A DNA stretch of 64,000 bases from Dermanyssus gallinae (lineage: Eukaryota; Arthropoda; Arachnida; Mesostigmata; Dermanyssidae), in contig QVRM01001250.1 in NCBI GenBank assembly GCA_003439945.1, forward strand, positions 233,501-297,500. Reading direction: 5' to 3'. The translations under genes and the position numbers were made by a program. This document shows, one piece after another, positions 9,412 through 21,174 of the stretch; position 1 is the stretch's first letter, and the number at the start of each line of letters is the position of its first letter. Below the pieces are notes generated by a model. That model saw only the letters and a list, made by a program, of their open reading frames with translations, did not search any database and had not been told where the DNA came from.

Positions 9412-12400
9412 GGTCGATCTAGATGATGATAGCGTTGGCTAAAGTACCATCTCGCTGGCCACTACGGGCCACCGAAGAACTAGAGTGCATCGCAGGCCGT
9501 CAGCCAACGGCTTGGGCAAGAAGCATTGCAAGCTTTTTAACTTAGTGTCGCGTTTTCTTCTTCATCCTCTTTCGCCGCGTAGCATGTCGGCCGCATTTTC
9601 TACGACAGCAGCCATGCAGCCGGTACGTACCATGGATGGCGTCGTGAGCGAGCGTTCAAGCTCTCTCTCTCTCTCCTTTCAGGCCCGCCTGCCAACCTCA
9701 GATCGTCCATCTTGACGTGCGTCGAGATTACTGCTGTTGCGTCAACGGATCGTAGCAACGCGACAGGATCCCTTCGCTGACAGGACAGCTCGGAGCGCTT
9801 GGATCTTTCGCGAGGATTATACCCGACGCACAACGGGCGTGCGTGAAATTGTTAGCAGGAATCCGGCGGCGGCGCCGACCTTTTAAAGTTCGCGGTTTAA
9901 AGGCGGCATCAGAACGCTTCTATTGTTGTTGTTTTTATTACTGCTTCTCTCTCTGATCCACATATTGTTGTTGTTGTTACTGTTGCGCCCTTTATGTATA
10001 TGTGAACTATGTTTGCGGTCGTTTACGTGTAGCAAGCCAGGTATCTACTTGTTTAAAATGAGTTTACAAGTGGCCGTGGAGGTTAGTTGCCACACATTGC
10101 TTCATTTTGGTGCGCCGAGGTGCAGATGGGTAGAAGAACATAAATCTTATCCGCATTCAATGAAAAACATGTGGCTTGGTAAGCAATATCTAATCAGTCA
10201 CACTCCGTGCCGGCTTAACAGGTACATTTTACAACATTCCCCAATGTGTGCCTGTTTGCAGTGGTCTGTAATGACGCTGCTTTCCGCTACTTTGGCTTTT
10301 AAAGTGAGAAATTTCAAATAAATGATCATGCCGCGAATCTTACAGTAGGGATGGATTCCGTGATTCCAAAATATGGTAGAATTCTCGTACGAATTGCTCC
10401 TACTACGGAGCTACAGAGTAGAAAGTTAAAAACATACATGGCCACTGCGTAACCTTAATTGTTGCTTTACTTAGGACATCAAAACTGGCCAATTTTTTAA
10501 TAAATTGAATATAACCCTAAGGATGCTTAGAAAAGTCCTCGCGCGTGACTTTTCTGCGTACGTCGTAAAATACCCTGGAAAACATTATTGAATTATCTGA
10601 TAAGTAAAATGGGCTAATAGTATTGTTTTCAATATTCTAGCTTTAGCAATATTCATTTCAATAAGCTTACTTACAAATTGGGGTGCATCTCGAGATGGGC
10701 TTTCTTGGGAATGCCGACTTGGATGTACTTGGTTTGTGTTCGAAGTGTTTGAAACTCTTCTAGATGAAAACTACGTGTGCCCTGAAAATGTTAATTTATG
10801 CACGTGTATACATGATACGATATATATTATCGAACAAAAACTACGTATTATGTTAGAGCCGCCGCCTGCTTGATAAAGACCCTGTTTCATCGGTATACTA
10901 TTATCAAAGTACAAACGTAATATCGTATATATTTTAGACGTTTCAGGTACACGGCCGCAGCTCGCCTAGGACAGGGCATGCAACTCCTCTAGCAGCTTGC
11001 ACTAATTAAGTCTGCGAGGTCCATCTTAGCATCCTCTGTAAGTGTATACGGATGATGATAATGAACTACTACGGTATAACCTACTGAGTTAGGTAGTAAT
11101 TGTTAGCTGAATAGTGAAACAATTGAATATGGCGTACTGATAGGACAGAAATGGCGCGATGGCGACCAGATGGTCTCGTTCAGTAGTGAGAATGAGAGCA
11201 CTGAAGTGTGTTAGATTGATATTGCAGGCCGAACACTGCTTTACAAACTGTGCGAGTTGATGCAAGACTAATGCAAGAGAACCAGTTATTCTATAGCAGA
11301 GACTAAGCATATCGTCGTGTTCATAGAAAAAAAATGCTGCCTCGTCGTAAAAAAAAGAAGCAAAATAGTCGTAACGAAGAGCATCCGCAAAATTCCTGTT
11401 ATTTATCAGATTAATTAGTTTCCAGCCGTTGCACGCATTCAAGTATACTACACAGTGCCCTAACTGCCCCAGCAGCGTCGAATATTCGGCCATCGCCACG
11501 CGACAGCACAAGGATCTCGCAGATAATTGATTGATTAATTTGCTTGATAATTGTGTGTGCATATATCACCACTCTATATCAGATGCACATAACGCTGCAG
11601 CTATTAATTACCTATATCGCACTCCCTCGTTTTGCTCGCTTATAGGTTGAACACCTTCCATCGGGATAGACTCTGCCTCGTAATTTCGACCTATGCATTT
11701 TCTGCATCCTTGCGTAATACTCCTCGCCTCTTCTAATTCTAAATCGCTAGTTCCTCCCAATCGCTCACAGTCCCTAGCCAGATGATCTACGGCCAGATGA
11801 TAAGGTAAAACGTGAATCTATTATATAATCCTAGTTATTAGTATTCAAAACATGTAACTGACTTTTAGTGAATAATATTAGCTCCGTTTAAGCAAAATAT
11901 TATAATAAAGTGTTTGTATATTTTTTCAGAGCTATACAGGCTTGTCAACCAAGTAAACATTTCAGTGATTTGTTCGTGATAAGCACATTCAATAGTTCAA
12001 TCACGTTGGTTTTTTTTCTTTTCAACTAATCCTTCTGGCCACAATAAGGTGTTCATAAGCGCGGTATGCTAGACGACCGGTATCAGCACGCCAAGTGCGA
12101 TCGCAATAGGCCAAGGTCTAAGAGTGGCTGGCGTAGATCTCAACGTTAAACGAAACTTATACATTTTATTTAAAGAAGTTCTGCCCCTCTGGCCAGATAG
12201 GTGCGTATATCGCTGTAAGGTACTCGATAGTCGTGATCAGTTGGCCAATAGGCCAATAATATGCCAACAGTTGCCGTAGACTTCAATGTTAAGAATTATT
12301 AATACAAGTTTTCTCTAGTAAAACCATATATAATTCTCAATTTAACAACCCTTTTGCGTAGTGGCAATCTGAGGCCGACTTTTTAGCAGACGGTCGCTGT

Positions 12401-12875
12401 TTGTTTGCTCAGTTTTTGTCGTCTGCTCGGTTTAACCCACAGTCGGTTCCCGTGAAGTGACGCGTCGTCTGCTAGCATTAACTGACAATTGCCGGGGAGC
12501 TTCCGGCGGAAAGGCCTAGCGACTGTCTAGTCCCCAATTACTATTAACTACAGTAACTATGATTACTACTACAGCTACTACTACTACTACTATTATATGT
12601 GGTAGTAGTAGTAATAGTGAGTAGTACAACTTGTACGCCTACTGTCGCTGCTTAGGCAGAGCATCGCAGACGCCGAGTGGCGTAGTGGCAGTAAGAATTG
12701 TGGCGGACCCTATTCCCGGAAATAATGATAAGGACGACGGCGCCGCCGCCCGATGATGGTGATAACCTTCCCTCTGCCTACAATCCTAAATATGCGGCTA
12801 TTTAGCTACCACCGAAATAGAAAAGAGACCCGGCTGACATGATTTGTAAGCCAAGCGGGCGCCGGGGGCGGCATT
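9412..12875. other. Long stretch with no recognisable gene
   Basis: Nothing here matches a known family. There are short (GTT)n and (CT)n patches at about 9660-9680 and 9925-9990, and a (CTA)n/(TAG)n inverted pair at about 12565-12630. The longest frame with an ATG is 11089-11562 on the minus strand (157 codons). It is rich in Leu, Phe and Tyr, has no recognised domain, and may be chance. Exons of an unrecognised host gene cannot be excluded. Confidence 0.4.
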
Positions 12876-13160
12876 ACCCGTAGTAGTAGTAGTAGTAGTA
12901 GTAGTAGTTGTAAAAGTCGTACTCTCGTAATATTAATAGTAGTTGTGCAACTATTGAGAGTAGTCGTAACGGCAGTAGTTGTAGTAATAATAATAGTTGT
13001 TATAATAGAGCAGCAGGAGTTAGCCGCCGCCGTCGGGAGAGTCCGTGGACTTGCTTTCTGTCAAAGTGCTCTCTGGTCCTCTGGCCTTTACGGCAGGGAC
13101 TATGAGTCTTCCAGAGTGTCTCCCCGGGATGCGTGTGCTTTATCATCGTCGTCATCATCA
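12876..13160 (+). repeat. Inverted repeat, left arm
   Basis: This arm runs from (TAG)n through GTCGTACTCTCGTAATATTA, then TGTCAAAGTG, CTCTGGCCTTTACGGCAG and GGGACTATGAGTCTTCC. It matches the reverse complement of 14930-15187 in the same order with scattered differences. The conserved GGCCTTTA-GGCAG-GACTATGAGTCT core shows the similarity goes beyond the triplet repeats. A third, partial copy lies at 28990-29043. Confidence 0.7.
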
Positions 13161-13389
13161 TCAGTTGTTTTAGTGACATACTCTTTTACAGGCAACCTGT
13201 CACAATTTATGTCAAAGTCATATTTCTTTAAAAATACTGATCGTTGTAACGCCTGCGTCTGTGAAGTGTAACCACAATATTATACACCTACACACAAACA
13301 TATATTACAATTTTTTTTGCTGTGTACCCATTGTATACACATATCATAGGGTAATTTCGTCTTGTAAAATGTGAACAATTTAGAGATTT

Positions 13390-14181
13390 AGAACAATTGT
13401 TTTCTGCGTTTAGTACCATGGTTTCCACACAAATTTTAAAAACGCTGACCCGCTCCGCATTTCAGAGGTCCTGCGATAGCTCGTTCCATACTTTTGGCAG
13501 CATGCAGGCTAGAGAGTGTTGCGTTAAGGTCAACCTGAATCTGGGAATCCCTCGTATCGCTGAGACCTGAAAGAGGTCATTTGGAATTCGAATTCGCAAT
13601 CTGGTGGTAGTTTGCGTTTAACCACCCTATGAACAAGCACGGCTAAATTTAATCGTGCCGGCTGATCGTGTTTGAGTAGTCCGAGTCTGCCGTACCATGC
13701 CGCGACACGTTCTCTCGACGAGACCAGTAATGGCTCCTCGCACCGCATTTTTTTGAATCGCCAATAACGCCGGTAACGAGTGCAGGGTTTCCGAATAGGT
13801 TGCGCCCCATATAGTGATCCCGTAAGTGAGAATCGATTCCAAGAGCGCCCTATAAACAAGGACCAGAACGACGCGCATGACGTTGGCCTTCCTCAGGCGA
13901 CCCATCGATGCCACCACAGCACAGCAGAGCCTGAGGCTCAACCGAGCGTGACATTCCCATTTCATGTTGTCATGAAGCGTAATACCGAGACATTTTACTT
14001 TTAGGCTGAGAGGGACAGCTGCACCGCCCACTTGGAAAGATCTATTACCCGTGTTCACTTTCAGCTTCGATGCCCGCTGGGGCTTATCATGCGTGCTGCG
14101 GGCACCTTTCTGGCAGGACCTTAAAAGTTGGTCAGAACCTGTCGCGTACCAGAGAGAGGTTACCACACCAATCCTATGCAT
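13390..14181 (-). pseudogene. LINE reverse-transcriptase C-terminal relic
   Basis: The minus strand from 14181 reads the end of a non-LTR reverse transcriptase. It has VGGAAVPLSLKVKCLGITLH then DNMKWECHA, MGRLRKANVMRVVLVLVYRA, LLESILTYGITIWGATYS and LLAIQKNAVRGAITG. A frameshift near 13700-13730 moves the sequence to a second frame with RLGLLKHDQPARLNLAVLVH. A third frame near 13530-13440 gives LTLTQHSLACMLPKVWNELS and QDL. These are the thumb and C-terminal motifs typical of R1/CR1/jockey-like LINEs. The catalytic YADD portion and everything upstream are missing, so this is a 5'-truncated, decayed copy. It sits inside the long inverted repeat. Confidence 0.85.
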
Positions 14182-14929
14182 ACGATTAAAAGACGGTCAC
14201 CTCACAATTCCGCGTTACATCTCAGCATATACGTACTCACCCTTTCAGGTGGCTAGACCCACACCAGGACAGGCGGCAATACGGCTTCGAAAGGCAGCAG
14301 CAGCAGTAGCAGCCGATAAGGACAATTCTCTCGCAGGGAGGTCTGCTTTGAGTATCGTGTTCTCTTTATTCTATTATATGTCGTGTTCTCTTCATGATGC
14401 CTATTAAGCAGTTAGGCAGCCGGCGTGCCGACCGGGACCGGGCCAACGGTCGCAACAGCAATGGAACGTAGCAAGGATTGGCGAATGCTTTGCCTCAAGC
14501 TCGAAGGGCAACAAGCAATCTCTAGGTAGACTAGCCTGGCAGAGAAATCGACACGCACACGCGCGCCTCGACTAATCCCTTTCTTGTTGGCCCCTCTCTA
14601 GTCTCGAGACGGACACTTAGGCAGACAGTGGGTTCCATGAATGAAGCCCCTTGCGTCTTAGCCCGCTAGTCGAGCATTAGCGTACGGCTATGATAACGAT
14701 TACGTCAGCGGGGACGCCAGAAATCGTCCGTCACGGTCGTTGATCTCTACGCCACGATGAATGCTCGTAATGGTGGTACTCATATGGATATCGGTGAGGG
14801 TCTCTATTATCTCTAACAGAGTCATCACTACTACTAGTCTGTCGACCAGTACAACAAAAACAACGACAACAACAACGACAACGGTAATAACAATAACGAC
14901 GACAACGACAACGAAGGTGCCCGCAGAAC

Positions 14930-15187
14930 GCATGATAGACCACGCGAATCACGGGGAGGCACGCTGGGAGGAGACTCATAGTCTCTGCCTTAAAGGCCAG
15001 ACGACCAGGGGGCACTTTGACACGTCAGGAAGAGGCGAGGAGCTGGAACCATTCTTTAATATTACTTCAACATTATAATTATTACTACAACAACTACTAC
15101 TACTGCTGTTGCTACGATTACTCTCAAGAGTAGAACACAACTATTAATATTACGAGAGTACGATTTTACTACTACTACTACGGAAAA
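14930..15187 (-). repeat. Inverted repeat, right arm
   Basis: The reverse complement of this arm reproduces the left arm at 12876-13160: CCGTAGTAGTAG at the outer edge, TCGTACTCTCGTAATATTAA, TGTCAAAGTG, CTGGCCTTTAAGGCAGAGAC and TATGAGTCT. The outer flanks of the two arms (below 12876 and above 15187) do not match, so the repeat ends there. The arms are about 1.8 kb apart. Confidence 0.7.
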
Positions 15188-15886
15188 TACCTTTGTTGCC
15201 GCCACAACAACGACAATAACAACAACAACTTTGTGATTGTGACAACTTTGTGTTATACAATTAAAATAATTTAGACATTATTTTTGTCATTTATGGTAGC
15301 ATATAGCTACCACCCTCCTTCACATCACCTATCCTTTAAACTTCTTCGAAAAACGAAATCCGGCAAACGCATTTCTCATAACCGCAGTGGTTGCAAAAAA
15401 TTGTTGGGGGGCCGTCAGGGGTAGTGCTCCTCTTAGCTTTTATTGGCAAGAGGAGTTTCAGTAAATTCATCGGATAGAACTCCGCCTGCTAGACGAGTTC
15501 CGTAAAATCCTACAGCAAATCGAGTTTTGTTGCACGTCGTTTTTTGGCTGCCACAGCATTGCTGAACCGATTTTCTGCTTGATGTCATTTACTTTTTTTG
15601 CGGTTATTGTTGTCGTTGTTGTTATTGTCGCCAACTGCCGCTTAGCTTAAATCGAAGCGACCAAATACCAGTTCAGACATGAACTGTAAACTTACGACCA
15701 CACGAACCGTTCACGGAGTACAGTAGAAAATGTGCGCACATTTCAGCTAGAATCTATGTTGAAAATCTTTGCAATCAATCAAACTGCAGATCCTATACGG
15801 AATTTCTATTGTTTTCACCCGTAAGTTAACGGGCGAAACGCGAAACTCTAGTTAGGAACTTCTTCCCTACAGCCTGATTTTCTATA
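15188..15886. other. No recognisable gene
   Basis: The stretch contains (CAA)n and (GTT)n patches at about 15205-15235 and 15600-15630. No coding motifs or RNA genes are visible. Confidence 0.4.
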
Positions 15887-15944
15887 TACCGGTGTTTATA
15901 CGATTATAGAGCATGTTTGCTCTAAAATCGTATAAACACCAGTA
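15887..15944. repeat. 27-bp-arm hairpin with 4-nt loop
   Basis: Left arm 15887-15913 and right arm 15918-15944 are reverse complements at 25 of 27 positions, with the loop TGTT between them. The arm core is GGTGTTTATACGATT. The word AACACCGGTAAT recurs just downstream near 15980. The hairpin is followed by about 100 bp of A-rich (AAAT)n-like sequence. It could be a small fold-back element or a hairpin RNA. Sequence alone does not decide. Confidence 0.8.
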
Positions 15945-16181
15945 ATATTTACAATTTAAAAAAATAAATAAAACAAAAATAAACACCGGTAATAAATAAA
16001 AAATAAATAAATAAAAAAATAAAAATAACATGATTAAAATTAAAATAAACTATTGCATTCGATAGCTCAAAAACACGCTGGCACCACTTTTTTTTATTTA
16101 AATAACCCATTATAGGGCAGTAGTGCCGCGTTGGGCTTCAAGCAATCGCGCTCGGTTTCGCAAGCTTGTAGCGACAATGAA

Positions 16182-16235
16182 GATAGTGGTTTTTATAGGG
16201 TATGCTGATAGATAGTGGTTTTTATAGGGTATGCT
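16182..16235. repeat. Tandem duplication of a ~29-bp unit
   Basis: GATAGTGGTTTTTATAGGGT followed by ATGCTGATA is present twice in direct tandem. It looks like a local slippage duplication. Confidence 0.85.
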
Positions 16236-16369
16236 GAATATCATCGCCTGGATTGCTTGATCTGCATTTTTTCAGCATCTGTTGAACGATGGTAGTCTCC
16301 TAGCACAAAGCTACTTTGTCCGCGAATAATTCAATCTACTTTACGTCAGCTTTTCCTGTCCTTCCGGAC

Positions 16370-16482
16370 TCCATGAATACGAATGTGCAACGGTGGGGAT
16401 CGAACCCGTGCTGCACCTATGTGTCTCCCCCCCGGTCGCGAGACGCACGCAAATGCACCCACCACGCCACCGGGTTCGACAC
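16370..16482 (-). mobile_element. SINE family 1, head-only copy
   Basis: On the minus strand, CGAACCCGGTGGCGTGGTGG starts the copy. It is followed by the A-to-B-box interval with an expanded G run, a B box GGTTCGATCCCC, then TTGCACATTCGTATTCATGG. The copy stops after GGAGTC, so the GGCTGAGAGTCAGCC tail is missing. Confidence 0.8.
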
Positions 16483-17349
16483 TGTGGGAGACTAACGATT
16501 CTGATTCTTACACCGACGATGTCCGGCTTGACTAATTAAAAATACAATCTTATAAGTACTTAACGCTGATTGTTCTTTTGACGAGAAAAATTGCAACACA
16601 TTGGCAGGCCTCTCGAACAATTAAGTTTGAGTCTAATTCAATATTCGCGATTATTTTGTGATGCAGCGAAGTGCAATTCCTGCTGGCTGTTTTGGGACGC
16701 GAAGCGACGAAGCGCTGGAGGGATCTGGACTGTGTAAGTTGGTGGTAAGTCTGTCTCGCTGACCAGCGGACCGTACGCAGCACGGGTCGAGAGATCGCGC
16801 ATCTAAACGCTTCTCCGTGCTTTACAGACACGCCCTTTATGCTCCCCCACCTGCCCAACATGTGCGAACTTCGGTCAACGTCCCCTTCAGGGGGGGGGGG
16901 GGTGAAGACGACGCCCGCGAGTCTCGACGAGCTTACATGAATTACGAAGCAAATATCCATCTCCTATTATTTTGTGGAGAGTGTTCTCTCGAATAGCTGG
17001 GCCAAAGGAACAAAGAACAGGGGACGGAGTGGAATGAGGAAACCAGGCTTCAGGCTCTGCAACTTCTTGACCTCTGGCGCAACGCCTCGTACTTCGTAAA
17101 AGGCGGGGGGGGGGGGGTTGCGGCTATCGGTCATCGGGACTGCTAGCGCCACCACTTCAAGCAAGCGCTGCAAGGCTGACTGCGCTGGATGGACCATCGT
17201 TCGCCGTTTGTTGTGCTGCAATACGCTGCACGCTGAACAGAAAATGTACGCAGATAAGACTGTAAGGGTGCAGGAGAGAAGGAAATCTTAGAACAACGCG
17301 TTTATTATATGCGTCACCACAATACCCCAGTCCCAGTTCCCCACGTATT
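16483..17349. other. No recognisable gene; G-rich homopolymers
   Basis: G runs occur at about 16890-16902 and 17104-17117. Open frames of 84-136 codons on the minus strand cross these runs and show no domain. Confidence 0.4.
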
Positions 17350-17384
17350 CCGGCTAGCTCAGTCGGTAGAGCATGAGACTCTTT
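17350..17384 (+). pseudogene. tRNA-Lys(CTT)-like 5' half between direct repeats
   Basis: The 35 bases from CCGGCTAGCTCAGTCGGTAG to GAGACTCTTT match the 5' half of a eukaryotic tRNA-Lys with anticodon CUU. They run from about tRNA base 3 to the anticodon, then stop. The 3' half, the T arm and B box are absent, so this cannot be a functional tRNA gene. The insert is bounded by AGTTCCCCACGTATT (17335-17349) and AGTTCCCACGTATT (17385-17398), which differ by one C. That looks like a target-site duplication made by LINE-mediated retrotransposition of a tRNA half. Confidence 0.7.
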
Positions 17385-17398
17385 AGTTCCCACGTATT

Positions 17399-18339
17399 GG
17401 ATAAATGTGCAATTTATAAAAGTTTTTTTTTTCAATTATAAGTGATTACTGATTACTATATGAATTTATTGAAGCTAATATTTCTCATACTGTATGAGGT
17501 GCACTAGAAGCTCTGTCCTAGCCTTATCTAGAACCAACAATACTATTTAGACTTCCTCTACTCACTCTATCTATTCACTTTTTTTGTATGTACGCTTCTA
17601 AAGCAAAAACAATTGTATCATCCATCTCATTTGACTTTAAACATATTTTTTACTCATAATAATGTCATATTAAAAAAGACTACTTCGATCGACAGATGAT
17701 TTATCTTTAAAACATGACAATCTGGCGGACGGTTCCAGCCGTGGCGGATTTTCTGGCGGTCCATTCCGACGGAATAGAATTTTCTTCCAAATGCGCCCAT
17801 CTGTTCAGTTTCTCTATAAACAAATTCTTTAACTATATTAATTAAACCATTTTGAAACGCGCTGTAGAGGCGGCTATATCGGTAAGTTTTACCTTTTTAG
17901 TATTTCACTGTTACTCCCGAACAAGATGTGTTGCCACTCACTACATGAAATGCTTATTTTTATCTGTGCACCAAATTTCCAGACCCTTATATATATATAT
18001 ATATATCTTTAAGTCACAATCAAAGCAGCACCGTTGTCCCGTTGTTTCATAACCTTGTCAACCGTAAAAAGCTTCGATGTTCTCGATGAACGGCCTGAAA
18101 ACACCAACCAGTGTTGGCCGTGGTCAATCTACCCGGTACTTGGGGAAGCAGAACCCGCCGCGCTGGTTGCAATGAGACATATTGATCTTCTCCGTTAGAC
18201 AAATCGATAGGTGCTCCTGGGGTAAGCCTAGGCATCGATATCATCTGTAGCCTGCTGCAGGACCCGATGAGATGTGCAGTGTAGTATAAAGGGTTATGGC
18301 AGAAGAGGGAAATACGAAAGGGCAGAACGATAGCTCTCA
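17399..18339. other. No recognisable gene
   Basis: The stretch is AT-rich with a (TA)n tract at about 17990-18006. Nothing else can be supported. Confidence 0.4.
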
Positions 18340-19240
18340 GCTTATATCGTGCAACCTCGTAGGGTGGTAAAACCGCTTAGTGACGGTCAGTCACTTACAC
18401 TGGAGCAGCACAGCATGAACCAGCCTTTGGGGTGGTGTGCCAGGTACGTTGCCAAGTACGTTGCTGCGGCAAAGCGTTGCGGTTTGTTAATTTATTTTTC
18501 GGATTTTGATTTTCGGTCTCGCGGGAATTATTAAACGGGAATAAACTTCACACTCAGCGCATATAAACGAAACAGTACGGATGGCTCTCTTTGCGTAAAC
18601 GTAGGCAATGTCCGGACACTGTCCGTTTTCTCAGCACTCAGGCTCTTCGTGCTTAAGACTGTCTCGAGCCTGACGTACGGTCTTGACAGTCTATGGAACC
18701 ACCTCACGCTGACGAATTTCAACCAGGATGAGAGGTGTCTTTTATTAGATATGAAGCGAGTGCTTTGTTTGTCGATGCGAGAAAGAAGCCGCTTTGTGCA
18801 TCGAATGTCTGGCGACCACGAACACCGGTCACCAACAAGTAATCCTACTAAGGCTTGAGATGCCGCGTACAGTGCCTTACGAATGTTTTATTTCATAGTG
18901 AGAACCTAAAGTCAAACAGACCAGACGAGAGGTCAGGGGGCTGGACTTACTCCATGCTTGCACACTCTGTCTGGTCCTGCATGTGACAGTTGTCACGTAT
19001 ACACCAGGTACATAGTGCATGGTTACCACTACCTGGTATGTTCAAACGCCGCATTTCACAAAGAGTACGAGTTGTGCACCTGCCGGTTCTACCTGCAGAA
19101 GTGTGCCAAGTACTATGCAGTGGAACGCGCAGCAGTAAAGCATGAATTGTTGCCCTACTTATCTCGCTAGAAGCTTGAAGAAGTTAAACGATTATGAAGA
19201 CAACTTAATGAAGTTTATATTATTCTTACTTTGAGTATGC
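18340..19240 (+). pseudogene. LINE family A, 5'-truncated and internally deleted copy
   Basis: The plus strand carries pieces of the ORF2 seen complete at 21462-24203. It opens with QPRRVVKPLSDGQ joined directly to LTLEQHSMNQP, skipping about 28 residues. The palm and thumb of the reverse transcriptase are then missing. From about 18590 it resumes with VGNVRTLSV, YGLDSLWNHLTLTNFNQDER and MKRVLCLSMRERSRFVHRMS. It ends with GPACDSCHVYTRYIVHGYHY and ELCTCRFYLQKCAKYYAV, where one cysteine of the terminal Cys/His array is changed to Tyr. The 3' UTR (TTTATATTATTCTTACTTTGAGT) resembles that of the complete copy. It ends in a (TA)n/(GT)n tract. Frameshifts make it non-functional. Confidence 0.85.
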
Positions 19241-19243
19241 ATT

Positions 19244-19274
<31 letters not shown>

Positions 19275-20966
19275 CTGTGTTGGTGTGAGCATTTAGCGCA
19301 GGCCTAGCTTAAATGCACTACAAAGACATGGCTGATTTCAATACCTCATTAATCTTACCGACTACACACGACGCACCTAAGTACTCAATTAATTTCGAAC
19401 AGGCACAGATGATTGGGAAGGTACGCGAGGTGGCATCTGACTAAACGCATAGTGAAGACAGAATGGTAGATAGAGGGCCGGAGAGAGAGGGAGAAATATG
19501 AGAAAAGAGAAATTGCAAATCGAAATTTTTGCGGACAAGTCCACTGGAGTTATGGCACACTCGACAAAAACTGAATGAGCACTTCGATGTTTGCTTTTTG
19601 TCGTCCTCTATCTCTCTCGGTTGCTCTCTTGCTACACTTCATCTCCTCCCCCCGTCCCAACCCCCGCTTTACGTTACGTACTTTCGCGTAGTATCAGCGT
19701 ACACGAACGAGATCGATAGACAGCCATTAGGTGCACCACGACCACCAATGCCACTGCCAGCGCCCCCGCCAGCGCCCCCGCCAGCGCCCCCGCCAACGCT
19801 AACACCTGAGCGCGCCCCAGCGATACAACGACGACGATGACGACGCCCGTTCGACCGCCCAAATCACTCAAACGCCACCACCACCTTCGCACAGCGGCGC
19901 TTGCCGTAAGCAGGACATTTTCTCATTTGCCCACTCACACACTTACTACCCTCCTCGCAAACGTGATATGTAGCAAAAGTATACCACTACTGCTACTACT
20001 ACGACATAGTGTCGGCAGTTTACGACGGCTACCGAGTATCGACTAGGCACTGACAGGCACCACCATGTGATGTGGTTTGCGTCAAGGACTTCTGCGCGCC
20101 ACATTCAAAAAATCTGCCCACGTTCCGAATTCCGGCTGCGTGTACTCTGTGCACTTCGGACGCGCTAACGCCATGCCACGTTAGGCCCGCCGCTTGAGTC
20201 GTGCGAAACTTGTCGCACGTGTCTTTTTCTTGTTGTTCTTCTTCGAACCGCTCGCTTTGCAAGTTCGAGACGACATACGAGTACACAATGCTTCAGTTTC
20301 TGGGTAAAGCGACAAAAATTAAACAATCAAACAGTTAAAGCTAGTGTAATTAAATTCAGTGTTATAGGAACGAGAGAGAGAGAGAGAGAGGAGAGATGGA
20401 GAAAGAGAGAAATGTGTGAAAGAGAGAGAGTGTGTTGGCTTGGTATTGTTTGTGTTGATCACGAGTGCTAACGCAATAGATAGGTGAGCGAAATACACGT
20501 CGTTACTGAGTGAAGCCTGCTACTCACGGTCCGCCAGGCCATCTCTGTTGACTGAGGAGACCTGACTGCTATATCGGTAGTGTGGTAGTAGAGCGAAGTT
20601 TCGGCACCATGGCTATGAACGCTAGCCTGCGCTAGGCCAGGCCCATAAAACGCTGCGTGCAGTATGCCGACGGGGGGGCGACCTAAGTAGGCCGTCACAA
20701 ACGGACCGCACCTGTCGACGTGACTGCCAGAAGCAACACGGAAAACAGCAGCTTCAGAGGCCTAGCAGCGTCCCTCGGGGGTCTCTCTACGACAATAATC
20801 TATCATTCCAACAATTACAATATACAACAACGAAATGGCGAAACACGTAATATTGTATCTCTATTGACGTTGGACAGTATACCTAGCAAATCGCCGAAAA
20901 CATAATCACTGTTGCCCTTCGTTGGGATTATATATATATATATATATATATATGGAGAACAACGTA
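19241..20966. other. No recognisable gene; simple repeats
   Basis: A 12-bp minisatellite lies at 19757-19800 and a (GA)n tract at about 20370-20392. A (TA)n tract is at about 20930-20953. The open frame at 20029-20286 on the minus strand has no recognised domain. Confidence 0.4.
19757..19800. repeat. 12-bp minisatellite, about 3.5 units
   Basis: CCAGCGCCCCCG is repeated in tandem, giving Pro/Ala runs in any translation. The surrounding open frames on both strands owe their length to this repeat. Confidence 0.85.
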
Positions 20967-21065
20967 TATAAATAAAGTCAAATGTAATGGGTAATGCAAT
21001 GTTTTGTCTCGTATATAGGTTCGGGCATAGCATTGCATCACCCATCACATTTGGCTGTATTTACA
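20967..21065. repeat. 35-bp-arm inverted repeat
   Basis: Left arm 20967-21001 and right arm 21031-21065 are reverse complements at 30 of 35 positions, with a 29-nt spacer. The core is CAAATGTAATGGGTAATGCA against its complement. It lies about 110 bp beyond the last recognisable codons of the interrupted transposon at 21175-21316, so it may come from that element or from an unrelated fold-back. Confidence 0.7.
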
Positions 21066-21174
21066 TAGTTTGTACTCATAATACGCCAAATTAAAAGTGC
21101 CTACACAAAGTCAAATAATGATTGATGTCACATAGGTCTAATGCTGTATCAATATGAAACAAAATATTTGAACA

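Noticed and set aside
12660..12700. tRNA A-box-like GTGGCGTAGTGGCAGTAAG as another SINE family 1 head
   Set aside because: No B box and none of the SINE body follow, so the match is too short to support.
17350..17384. Functional tRNA-Lys gene
   Set aside because: Only the 5' half is present. There is no anticodon stem 3' side, T arm, B box or acceptor 3' strand.
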